In this document: positions 57,107-64,000 of the stretch, piece by piece | Position numbering within the stretch: the stretch's first letter is position 1 | Layout: each line of letters opens with the position of its first letter | NCBI RefSeq assembly: GCF_907164555.1 | Contig: NZ_CAJQZC010000002.1 | Span: forward strand, 1 to 64,000 | Length of the DNA stretch: 64,000 nucleotides | From: Paraburkholderia saeva | Lineage (GTDB): Bacteria > Pseudomonadota > Gammaproteobacteria > Burkholderiales > Burkholderiaceae | Reading direction: 5' to 3' | Translations under genes and position numbers: made by a program | Notes under the pieces: model-generated | The model's database searches: none | Told to the model about the DNA's origin: nothing | What the model saw: the letters and a program-made list of their open reading frames with translations, nothing else

Positions 57107-58341
57107 GCGCGGCGTCCAGCACGGGTGGCGGCATCGGCGGAATCGGTGTCAACGTCGTCAAGGCGTTCACGGCGCCGGGCGGCATCCGTCTGACGTCGTT
57201 GCCGCCGCTCGCGCTCTATGTGCATTTCCCGTGGTGCGTACGCAAATGCCCGTATTGCGATTTCAACTCCCACGAGTGGAAAGGCGATACGTTCCCCGAG
57301 AACGAATACCTCGATGCGTTGCGCACTGACCTTGAACTGGCGTTGCCGCTCGTCTGGGGTCGCCAGGTGCATACGGTGTTTATCGGCGGCGGCACGCCGA
57401 GCCTGCTGTCGGCGGCCGGGCTTGACCGGCTGCTGTCGGACGTGCGCGCGCTGCTGCCGCTCGACGCGGATGCCGAGATCACGCTCGAAGCAAATCCCGG
57501 CACGTTCGAAGCCGCCAAATTCGCGCAGTTCCGCGCGAGCGGCGTGAACCGGCTGTCGGTCGGCATCCAGAGTTTCAACGAGGCGCATCTGAAGGCGCTC
57601 GGCCGGATTCACGATTCGACGGAGGCGCGTCGCGCAGTGGAAGTCGCCGCCGCCACCTTCGACAACTTCAACCTCGACCTGATGTTCGCGCTGCCGCAGC
57701 AGACGCTCGCCGAATGTCAGGCTGACATCGAAACGGCGCTGTCGTTCGCACCACCGCATCTGTCGCTGTATCACCTGACGCTCGAACCGAACACGCTGTT
57801 CGCAAAGTTTCCGCCACCGTTGCCCGACGACGATCAATCCGCCGACATGCAGGACTGGATTCACGAGCGCACGACGGCGGCCGGTTACGAACGCTACGAA
57901 GTGTCGGCGTACGCGAAGCCGCACCGGCAGAGCAAACACAACCTGAACTACTGGCGCTTCGGCGACTATCTCGGCATCGGCGCGGGCGCACACACGAAGC
58001 TGTCGTTTCCGAACCGTGTGCTGCGTCAGGCCCGCTACAAGCATCCGGCTACGTTCATCGAGCAGGCGAAAGCCGGCGCACCGGTGCAGGAAGAGACCGA
58101 AGTCGGCCCGCGCGATCTGCCGTTCGAATTCATGCTGAACGCGCTGCGTCTGGTGGAGGGTTTTCCGGTGCATCGGTTCGTGGAACGCACAGGTCTTTCG
58201 ATGACGTCGATCGAACCAGCGTTGCAGGAAGCCGAGAAGCGAGGCCTGATCGTGCGCGATCACGAGAAGATTGCGCCGACCGTGCGCGGGCAGAACTTCC
58301 TCAATGATCTGCAGGCGCTGTTTCTGAAAGACGGGCGCTGA
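57103..58341 (+). CDS. hemW: Heme chaperone HemW
   Basis: HemW is a radical-SAM protein related to coproporphyrinogen dehydrogenase that acts as a heme chaperone. The ATG at 57103 overlaps the rdgB stop by 4 bp and gives 412 residues. The cluster cysteines are at 45, 49 and 52 (FPWCVRKCPYCDF), followed by FIGGGTPSLLS and VNRLSVGIQSFN. The lack of a fourth cysteine after CxxxCxxC, found in true HemN, supports the HemW name. Confidence 0.93.
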   Translation: MSAASSTGGGIGGIGVNVVKAFTAPGGIRLTSLPPLALYVHFPWCVRKCPYCDFNSHEWKGDTFPENEYLDALRTDLELALPLVWGRQVHTVFIGGGTPSLLSAAGLDRLLSDVRALLPLDADAEITLEANPGTFEAAKFAQFRASGVNRLSVGIQSFNEAHLKALGRIHDSTEARRAVEVAAATFDNFNLDLMFALPQQTLAECQADIETALSFAPPHLSLYHLTLEPNTLFAKFPPPLPDDDQSADMQDWIHERTTAAGYERYEVSAYAKPHRQSKHNLNYWRFGDYLGIGAGAHTKLSFPNRVLRQARYKHPATFIEQAKAGAPVQEETEVGPRDLPFEFMLNALRLVEGFPVHRFVERTGLSMTSIEPALQEAEKRGLIVRDHEKIAPTVRGQNFLNDLQALFLKDGR

Positions 58342-58394
58342 TTGCCGGCGCCAGTGGCCGTCGCGAGCCGATTTCGGGTTACAATTCGCGTCCT

Positions 58395-58484
58395 GGAGGT
58401 GTGGCCGAGCGGTTTAAGGCACCGGTCTTGAAAACCGGCGAAGGAGCAATCCTTCCGTGAGTTCGAATCTCACCGCCTCCGCCA
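58395..58484 (+). tRNA. tRNA-Ser (TGA)
   Basis: A 90-nt class II tRNA with a long variable arm (GAAGGAGCAATCCTTC region) and encoded CCA. The acceptor is GGAGGTG/CGCCTCC, and the anticodon loop CTTGAAA gives TGA (codon TCA). Its 3' end borders the accessory region. Confidence 0.95.
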
Positions 58485-58580
58485 ACAGGCTCCGCCCGAC
58501 AATGGTTTTCGGGAGATCTTCAAAAACTCCCATACTCTCACCCACACTTCAGAGTACGGCGTGCATGCCGCGCCCATGAC

Positions 58581-59085
58581 CTATTGATTTCCGCCGGTCA
58601 ATAGCTGCTCTACTCTGGTCAATCCGAACTTCTCGGCTTCCGCTTTATGGAAGACGCAGTCAGCGATGCAACCCGCCAAGCCGCCCACGTTGATTGATCT
58701 CTGCGTTGGCGACGCTGATCGCCGTGTGCCCCGCCCAGTGAGTTCTTTCCTCGTCACGAAGAGTCGCGAGCCGGTCGGCGGCCTCGCGTTGCAGGGATAG
58801 GGCACGCTGCCGGATATCGTCGCCGGGCCATCCCATCGCGCAGCTCAGCGTCTCCAGCGCCCCGGCATGCCATGCGACCTCAAGCGCATGCGCGAGCGCC
58901 GGACTCAGGCGGGCATGTTTGCCCATGACACGCGAAGTCCACCACACTGCGGCAAGTTCAGGGATACGGCGCCTGAAGCCGGGTAGCTCGCGCCTCTGAC
59001 GCATTAACTCGGCCAGTTCAGGGACACAGCAGGAAACCTCACCGTGCCTTTTTACACGTCGCACCTTTAATCCCATAAGCTTCAT
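58581..59085 (-). pseudogene. Frameshifted hypothetical gene downstream of tRNA-Ser
   Basis: The 141-residue frame starting at 59085 reads sensibly to ISVANAEIN, then ends soon after. The sequence there has TGAT twice in tandem (58691-58698). Removing one copy joins it to the second frame, giving ANAEINVGGLAGCIADCVFH and continuing to LLTGGNQ with a stop at 58581. The repaired protein would have about 165 residues with Cys and His residues. The product is unrecognised. I read it as a recently broken gene. Confidence 0.6.
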
Positions 59086-59713
59086 ATATCACCCGTTCGC
59101 ATAAGTGGATGTCTCGCGGCGGCGCGGCGCGCCCTTGCTTCCGCCGATGCCTGCAAGACCGCCCGCATAGTCGCAGGCGCGGCGCTGTCGTGCAAACCGA
59201 TGTAGATACGCAGGTGTTGCACCGTGCCATTGTCGAGCCTGCAACCGGCTGCTGCGAATTTTCGGCGGCCCATTCACGGAAGGTCCTTTCAGCCAAAGTG
59301 CGGAAACCCGTGTACCGGCGCGTCAAAGTACTGGCGAGCCCCGGACGACGGGCGGCTTGGATAGCTGCAATCGAAGGCAGCGCAAGTGGAAGGAAGAAAC
59401 AGTACCGGTCAGAACCAACCGCATCAGGCGGTAGTCGGCCATGAGCTGCCGGTCGAGGTCGCTATCCAATTTGAATAGCCAAGGTCTCGTCCGCCCCCGC
59501 TCAATGGCCGGTTTCCGGCGAGCAAATTGCCGGTAGCACTGCCTCAACCCGGCCAGGAAGAGACACGCGGGAATGATTGCTGACAGACCGATCTGAGTCG
59601 TACAGCGGACTTTAGCCGCATCGCGATGTTACGCGTTCCTAGGCTTCAGATTTTAAGGCCGCTGCCGACCTGAACCGTTATGCGAGCCGAGAGTGTCAGG
59701 ACCGCACCGCCTT
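59086..59713. other. Decayed accessory sequence without a clear gene
   Basis: Minus-strand frames of 60-95 codons (for example 59082-59273 with QHLRIYIGLHDSAAP and 59323-59547 with DSDLDRQLMADYRLMRLVL) look protein-like in parts but lack start signals and change frame. I take this as remnants of one or more accessory genes. None can be named. Confidence 0.4.
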
Positions 59714-61435
59714 TCACATTGCTATCAATTGCCACTGCTTTCCATCTGACTCTAGCCTGTGAGTTAGTCGAAGCGACCGAAGAAAATGTATGTCGTGAGA
59801 CACAAGGACCAACGCTCCGGGGTAATTGCCCAGCGCCTGCTCTATCGCGTCAATGGATTCCAGATCGACGTGATTGGTCGGTTCATCTAGTAACAAAAGC
59901 TGCGCTGGCTCGTTGCTCCACAAGACGCACGCAAGCGCGCCCTTGAGTCGCTCACCACCGCTCAACGCAGCGGATGGCAAGTGGAGAAGGTCGGAGTTCA
60001 AGCCCAGCAATGAAAGGTGGCTGCGCAACACCCCGTCCGGCAGCGGCGATTTCAACTCGTGTAGACGTTCAAGAACCGACCGTCGCGGTGGTAACAGCCT
60101 TGTCGCTTGCTGATCGAGCCATGCGCTACGCACGCCGGTCTGGCAGACACCCGAGACCGGAGCGATGCTGCCGGCCAACATCTTTAGTAGCGTTGTCTTG
60201 CCACAGCCGTTTGGACCCGTCACGGCGACGCGGACGGGCCCGGTCAGCGTCATCGTAAGAGGAGGGCTGTTTACCGGAAAAGGTGCAACGGCGTCTTCCA
60301 GATGGATAACGCGCTTTCCTGCGGCAATGGCAGTTGCTGGCAGTACGAGAGCGACCGCTTTGTCCGGCTCCACGCCACGTGCGGCCTGATGAACGGCCTC
60401 GTCGAGTTTGACCTGCGCTTCATGCTGGCGAAGTCGCTCCCGGCCCGCAAACGCCTCAGCGCCATCCTTGCGACGACCCAAGGCAATGCCAGGCAAGTTC
60501 GCGTTCTTTGCACCTTTAGCCTGGTGTGCGGCGCGACGTTGCTGCGCGTTGTGTTGACGGCGCAGCGCGCGCTCAGCAGCATTTCGCTCCGTGCGTGCGC
60601 GCTCAAGCGACGCCTGAGCAGCCGACGCTTCGGCGCTGCGTTGAGTGACGTAGAGCGCGTAGTTGCCGCCGTAATTACGAATCCCGCCCGGGTTCAGTTC
60701 TACGATACGTTCCATCATGTCGAGTAAATCCCGATCGTGACTGACAAGAATCAGACCGCCTGTCCATCGCAGTAACTTGTCACGCAGCCACTGTCGCGCG
60801 GTGCAATCCAGATGGTTGGTGGGTTCGTCCAGTACCAGACCTTCGGCTTCGGACAGAAACGCTCCGATTAACGCGACCCGGGTGAGTTCGCCGCCACTCA
60901 GCGAGCCTGCCAGAACTTGTGGCTGCAGGTGTGCCAATCCGCTTTCCGTTAGCGCTTGCTCCAGGCTGGAACGGATGTTCCACCGTCCGTCCAGCAAATC
61001 GAAGTCGCCAGGACAGGGCTCACCTCCCTCCATCCGATCTAGCGCATTGAGTATCGGTGTCAATCCGGCGACATCTGCGACTGTCGCCCCTTTTCCAGGG
61101 ACAATTTCCTGAGGCACGTAGGCGACCATGCCATGGCGCGCGATCTGCCCAGCGTCAGGCTTAACCAAGCCCACTAACACGCTCGCCAGCACGCTCTTGC
61201 CAGTGCCGTTTCGACCCAGCAACCCGGTCCGTTCGCGCTGGAAGGTTTCGTTCAGTTCATGCAGCAGTGTCCTGCCGTCCGGTAACGTCACTGTGACCTG
61301 ACGCAGAGAGATCGAGAAACCTGCGGTGGCCGGCGGGAGGCCGTGGGCGAAAGCGGAAGGCGCAAGCGTCAATACCCCGAGGGCTTCGCCTCTGATATGC
61401 GTCATGGTTTGTCCCGAGTGTAGTGACAGCGACAT
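59714..61435 (-). CDS. ABC-F family ATP-binding cassette protein
   Basis: The protein is 573 residues from the ATG at 61435, preceded by GTGAGAG; another ATG lies 30 bases later. It has two ATPase domains and no membrane segments. The first has Walker A GLLGRNGTGKS (71-81), signature LSGGELTRVAL and Walker B LVLDEPTNHLD. The second has TGPNGCGKTTL, LSGGERLKGAL and LLLDEPTNHVD. A charged, Arg/Ala-rich linker joins them. ABC-F proteins act on ribosomes, some giving antibiotic resistance; this one resembles the Uup/YheS-type more than the known resistance types, so resistance is not claimed. Confidence 0.88.
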   Translation of the reverse strand: MSLSLHSGQTMTHIRGEALGVLTLAPSAFAHGLPPATAGFSISLRQVTVTLPDGRTLLHELNETFQRERTGLLGRNGTGKSVLASVLVGLVKPDAGQIARHGMVAYVPQEIVPGKGATVADVAGLTPILNALDRMEGGEPCPGDFDLLDGRWNIRSSLEQALTESGLAHLQPQVLAGSLSGGELTRVALIGAFLSEAEGLVLDEPTNHLDCTARQWLRDKLLRWTGGLILVSHDRDLLDMMERIVELNPGGIRNYGGNYALYVTQRSAEASAAQASLERARTERNAAERALRRQHNAQQRRAAHQAKGAKNANLPGIALGRRKDGAEAFAGRERLRQHEAQVKLDEAVHQAARGVEPDKAVALVLPATAIAAGKRVIHLEDAVAPFPVNSPPLTMTLTGPVRVAVTGPNGCGKTTLLKMLAGSIAPVSGVCQTGVRSAWLDQQATRLLPPRRSVLERLHELKSPLPDGVLRSHLSLLGLNSDLLHLPSAALSGGERLKGALACVLWSNEPAQLLLLDEPTNHVDLESIDAIEQALGNYPGALVLVSHDIHFLRSLRLTHRLESDGKQWQLIAM

Positions 61436-61773
61436 TCTCTCACCACGGCCAGCGATGTAATCGTAAGCGGCCATTCTTGCGATTCAGCTAATCGTCCGCT
61501 CAGGGTCGGCTCTGGCCGACCGTGTCGGGCGACAATCGGCCACTAACGCCCCGTCGGCCTACGTTTGCGAATGACCGGTTATGGAGGGCGGATTCGAACC
61601 CGTTCAGACGGCGAGCATCGGCTTCCGGATTTGCACGGTTTCAACCGCATCCACGCCACGCAAGCGAACTCCGTCCGCCCCGTCGCTGACACCACGTGCC
61701 TCGACAAAGCGTCGAGCGCATTGCGAGTTGCGGCTCCAGACGCAACTCGCCAAAGCTGAGAAGTCCGCGCGTC
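61436..61773. other. Intergenic region between the ABC-F and DUF1254 genes
   Basis: About 340 bp with no gene. On the minus strand near 61581-61601 there is a tRNA T-arm-like stretch, GGTTCGAATCCGCCCTCC, but no complete cloverleaf. It may be a degenerate tRNA end or a coincidence. Confidence 0.35.
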
Positions 61774-63306
61774 CTACTTTATCCTCTCAATATCACCCGG
61801 CTTCCAGCTCCCGTCGATCGCGGGTTGCGTCGGCGCGTAAAGACGCAGAATCGCGAAGAAGCCGCGCCCGGGCTCGGTGGCGAGCCAGTTGCCTTCCTCA
61901 CCTTTTGGCGCTTTCGGGCCAATGTACAGCGTCGTGCTTTGATCCGCGTTCTGTTTGGGATGATTGAGCTTGCCGAGCGACGGGAACGGTTGCCCGTTAG
62001 CGAGTCCGGACGCATTCGAGGCGTCATACAGCGTGACCGACCAGAACAGGGCGGCGGGAATGTCCGGCGGCAACGTCACCTTATAGGTTTGTCCACCCAC
62101 AAGTGGTCGACCTGCGTCATCGTTAAACGCGATCATGTAAAACGCGCCCTTGCCGGGCGTCATGGACACCATGCCTGGACTGATCGAGTAGTAATCGGTA
62201 AAGAACCAGACTCGCGCATCCAGATCGCGATAGCCACCGCTATTTGACGTGAAGCCCAGATCGTTGACGGCGTTCGGCCAACGCGACGAGACGTTGTTGA
62301 CCGGGTTCACCCATTGCCGGTCCTTGTACACGCGAATGTCATTGTCGCCTTGCAGGCCAATCACACGACTCGTCTTGTAGCCTGTCTTCGCGGCATCGTC
62401 CAAAATCTTCCGGGCGTGGGGGTCCGGTTCGAACGGTTTGTCTTTCGTGATGCCGAGGCCGGCGAGCATGCCCATCCAATCAGGATCGGCGAGATTGCTG
62501 CCTTCCGTATCCACCAGATACTTGAGATCCTTGAAGGCGCTCGCGTCGCTTCGCGGCAGCATGTTGTGCGGCGAACCCGATGCATCGAAGAATTTCATCT
62601 TTTCCGCAGAGTCCTTCTTGCCCAGTGGATATATAGCGGATTGCTTGAGCAAATCGACTGCCGGAGTGATGTTGTCCAGCGACTGATAGAACGAGCGCAG
62701 GAAAATGAAAATGTTGTTGGTCCCCGAACGGTACACGTAGTAGCCCGAAGGCACCTCGCCCGAATAACCGGGCGGAAGGATCAGGAACTTGCCGCCCGCC
62801 CCACCGTCTGGCCCAGGCAGGCCAACGTCGCCAAAATACGCAGTGCCGTTGATCTGTGGCCCGGGAATCGGACGTTGCCACATATCGAGGAGAATCCCCT
62901 GCAGCTTCGGCGGCGCTTCGAACACCAGCGGTCCCGTATCGGCAAGATTGACGAACGACATCCCGTAAATTAGATCAGAGTTCGGCGTGGTGATGAGGGT
63001 TTTCGCATCCAGCCGTTTGGCCCAGATCGCCATCGTACTGTAGCCCGTGCCGTAGGCCTGCGCGAAGCCGTCGCGCATACCCATGGTGTTAAGCAGTGGC
63101 ATGGCCCACAGATAGGTCTGCGTCGCTCGCTGGAACAGCAGTTCGTCTGTCAGAGCGCTGGCCGTCTCCGGCGTCGGACGACCCTGGACAAAAGCGCTAT
63201 TCGCGAGCGCGTCGAAACGGCTCGTCTGCGCGTACGAAAGAACTGGAAACGTTGACGCGACGAGCAGTGCAATCAGCGTGTGCCAACTTGCAGATTTCTT
63301 CGGCAT
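61774..63306 (-). CDS. DUF1254 and DUF1214 domain secreted protein
   Basis: The 510-residue protein has a signal peptide (about residues 1-26, ending LSYAQ). The DUF1254 region is at 60-190 (QTYLWAMPLLNTMGMRDGF; TTPNSDLIYGMSFVNLADTGP). The C-terminal DUF1214 region starts near 385 (FYMIAFNDDAGRPLVGG; FWSVTLYDASNASGL). These domains occur together in periplasmic proteins of unknown function. Its neighbour upstream is a related gene, so the pair looks like a tandem duplication. Confidence 0.88.
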   Translation of the reverse strand: MPKKSASWHTLIALLVASTFPVLSYAQTSRFDALANSAFVQGRPTPETASALTDELLFQRATQTYLWAMPLLNTMGMRDGFAQAYGTGYSTMAIWAKRLDAKTLITTPNSDLIYGMSFVNLADTGPLVFEAPPKLQGILLDMWQRPIPGPQINGTAYFGDVGLPGPDGGAGGKFLILPPGYSGEVPSGYYVYRSGTNNIFIFLRSFYQSLDNITPAVDLLKQSAIYPLGKKDSAEKMKFFDASGSPHNMLPRSDASAFKDLKYLVDTEGSNLADPDWMGMLAGLGITKDKPFEPDPHARKILDDAAKTGYKTSRVIGLQGDNDIRVYKDRQWVNPVNNVSSRWPNAVNDLGFTSNSGGYRDLDARVWFFTDYYSISPGMVSMTPGKGAFYMIAFNDDAGRPLVGGQTYKVTLPPDIPAALFWSVTLYDASNASGLANGQPFPSLGKLNHPKQNADQSTTLYIGPKAPKGEEGNWLATEPGRGFFAILRLYAPTQPAIDGSWKPGDIERIK

Positions 63307-63324
63307 GATTTCTCCGGGCGCGGA

Positions 63325-64000
63325 TTAGTTGACCTTCTCGGCTGCGGGCGGCGTCCACTTGCCTTCCAGTACTTCTGCTTTGGGCCAGTAGGTACGCTGA
63401 TACAGCGAAAAGTCGCCTTTCGGTGCCGGTATCCAGTTCGATTCCTTGTCTGGACCAGGCGACTCATTCTGCACGTAAAGGGTCAGTGAGCCGTCGGCGT
63501 TGTACTTCAGATTCTTGTTCTTCGTGCCAAGCGAATAGCGGTTAAGCGAATTGGGTTCGAAAAGGTGATGCTCGTTATAGACCGTAAGCGACCAGAAGCC
63601 GTTGACTGGCGGCAGCTTCTTATAGGTCACCGTATAGTGGTTCGCACCGTTGAGCCGGCCGCCGTTGCCGTCGACATCCAGGTAAAAGTATCGCGTCTCT
63701 TCGGGGCGATTGACGTACATGTTCGAACGCGAAACCGCCGTGCGCGTCGCGTAGTCGTATCCGAAACGTCCTCCGTTGGGTGCCGTCGTCCAGCCATTGC
63801 GCACCGGAATACCGTTGTTACTGAACTGGAAGAGCGGCCCGACGAGATTCTTCTCGGCATCGACGGCGACCTGCTTCAGCTCTTCCTTGATGGCGGGGTC
63901 TTTCGCCGCCGCATCCAGAACCGACTTCATCTGCGCGTACAGCGCTTCTTCGCCCGGCAACGGCGGCACTTCGCGCAGGACGTCGGGCAACTCGTCAAAG
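63325..64000 (-). CDS. DUF1254/DUF1214 domain protein, 5' end outside the window
   Basis: Only the C-terminal 225 or so residues are seen, ending EKVN; the reading frame is open to the window edge. It shows the same DUF1214 signature as its neighbour (NHYTVTYKKLPPVNGFWSLT; DGSLTLYVQNESPG). The stop is 18 bp from the start of the downstream gene, so they are probably co-transcribed. The start and any signal peptide cannot be assessed. Confidence 0.85.
   Translation of the reverse strand, partial: FDELPDVLREVPPLPGEEALYAQMKSVLDAAAKDPAIKEELKQVAVDAEKNLVGPLFQFSNNGIPVRNGWTTAPNGGRFGYDYATRTAVSRSNMYVNRPEETRYFYLDVDGNGGRLNGANHYTVTYKKLPPVNGFWSLTVYNEHHLFEPNSLNRYSLGTKNKNLKYNADGSLTLYVQNESPGPDKESNWIPAPKGDFSLYQRTYWPKAEVLEGKWTPPAAEKVN

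Noticed and set aside
61575-61690. Possible minus-strand tRNA or attachment site
   Set aside because: A T-arm-like GGTTCGAATCC is present, but the acceptor, D and anticodon arms do not form, and it does not match the 3' end of the tRNA-Ser at 58395.

Overview
The window is GC-rich chromosomal DNA from a beta-proteobacterium of the Burkholderiaceae, most like Paraburkholderia or Caballeronia. That placement rests on the gene content and order (gmk-rpoZ-spoT next to yicC, rph-rdgB-hemW, xdhABC with purine deaminases), a Burkholderia-type 'MKKTLMVAAL' porin and a DUF2968 protein. No plasmid, phage or CRISPR functions are visible. The genus is an inference and was not tested against a database.

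Region by region: 1-4418 holds a DUF2968 secreted protein, a class I glutamine-amidotransferase-like hydrolase and a CPA2 cation:proton antiporter, all on the minus strand. 4641-6619 has an amidase and dsbB. 6975-14653 is a plus-strand purine catabolism block (xdhA, xdhB, xdhC, an adenine/adenosine deaminase, guaD) that takes adenine and guanine through hypoxanthine and xanthine to urate. 14664-15515 is an intergenic repeat with long inverted arms.

15533-34805 is an aryl polyene (APE)-type pigment cluster, the most notable system here. About 18 minus-strand genes run from 34805 to 17728 with 1-26 bp overlaps through most of their length: chain-length factor, acyltransferase, two acyl carrier proteins, membrane protein, acyl-CoA ligase fused to a FabA-like dehydratase, glycosyltransferase fused to an acyltransferase, aromatic amino acid ammonia-lyase, thioesterase, LolA-like carrier, MMPL exporter, three ketosynthases, a second dehydratase, a ketoreductase, and two paralogous small secreted proteins. 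A plus-strand methyltransferase and a minus-strand flavin oxidoreductase flank the 3' end. The expected logic is: make and activate an aryl acid, extend it on ACP by iterative type II KS/KR/DH chemistry, attach it to a lipid-like carrier, and move it to the outer membrane.

35323-36137 holds a promoter, a yybP-ykoY manganese riboswitch and a GDT1/UPF0016 transporter. 36261-44150 carries a DUF4136 lipoprotein, pepN, fbp, tRNA-Thr, and a divergent LysR regulator/aldo-keto reductase pair with a perfect palindrome between them. 44291-49369 contains a 49-residue protein, a periplasmic chorismate mutase, an exonuclease/GIY-YIG fusion, a cold-shock protein, a small protein, a candidate small RNA and a major porin. 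49463-58484 is housekeeping: greB, two identical tRNA-Arg genes, a NinX-like protein, spoT, rpoZ, gmk, yicC, rph, rdgB, hemW and tRNA-Ser.

58485-64000, downstream of tRNA-Ser, looks like a small accessory or decaying region: a frameshifted pseudogene, unassignable remnants, an ABC-F ATPase and two tandem DUF1254/DUF1214 proteins, the second cut by the window edge.
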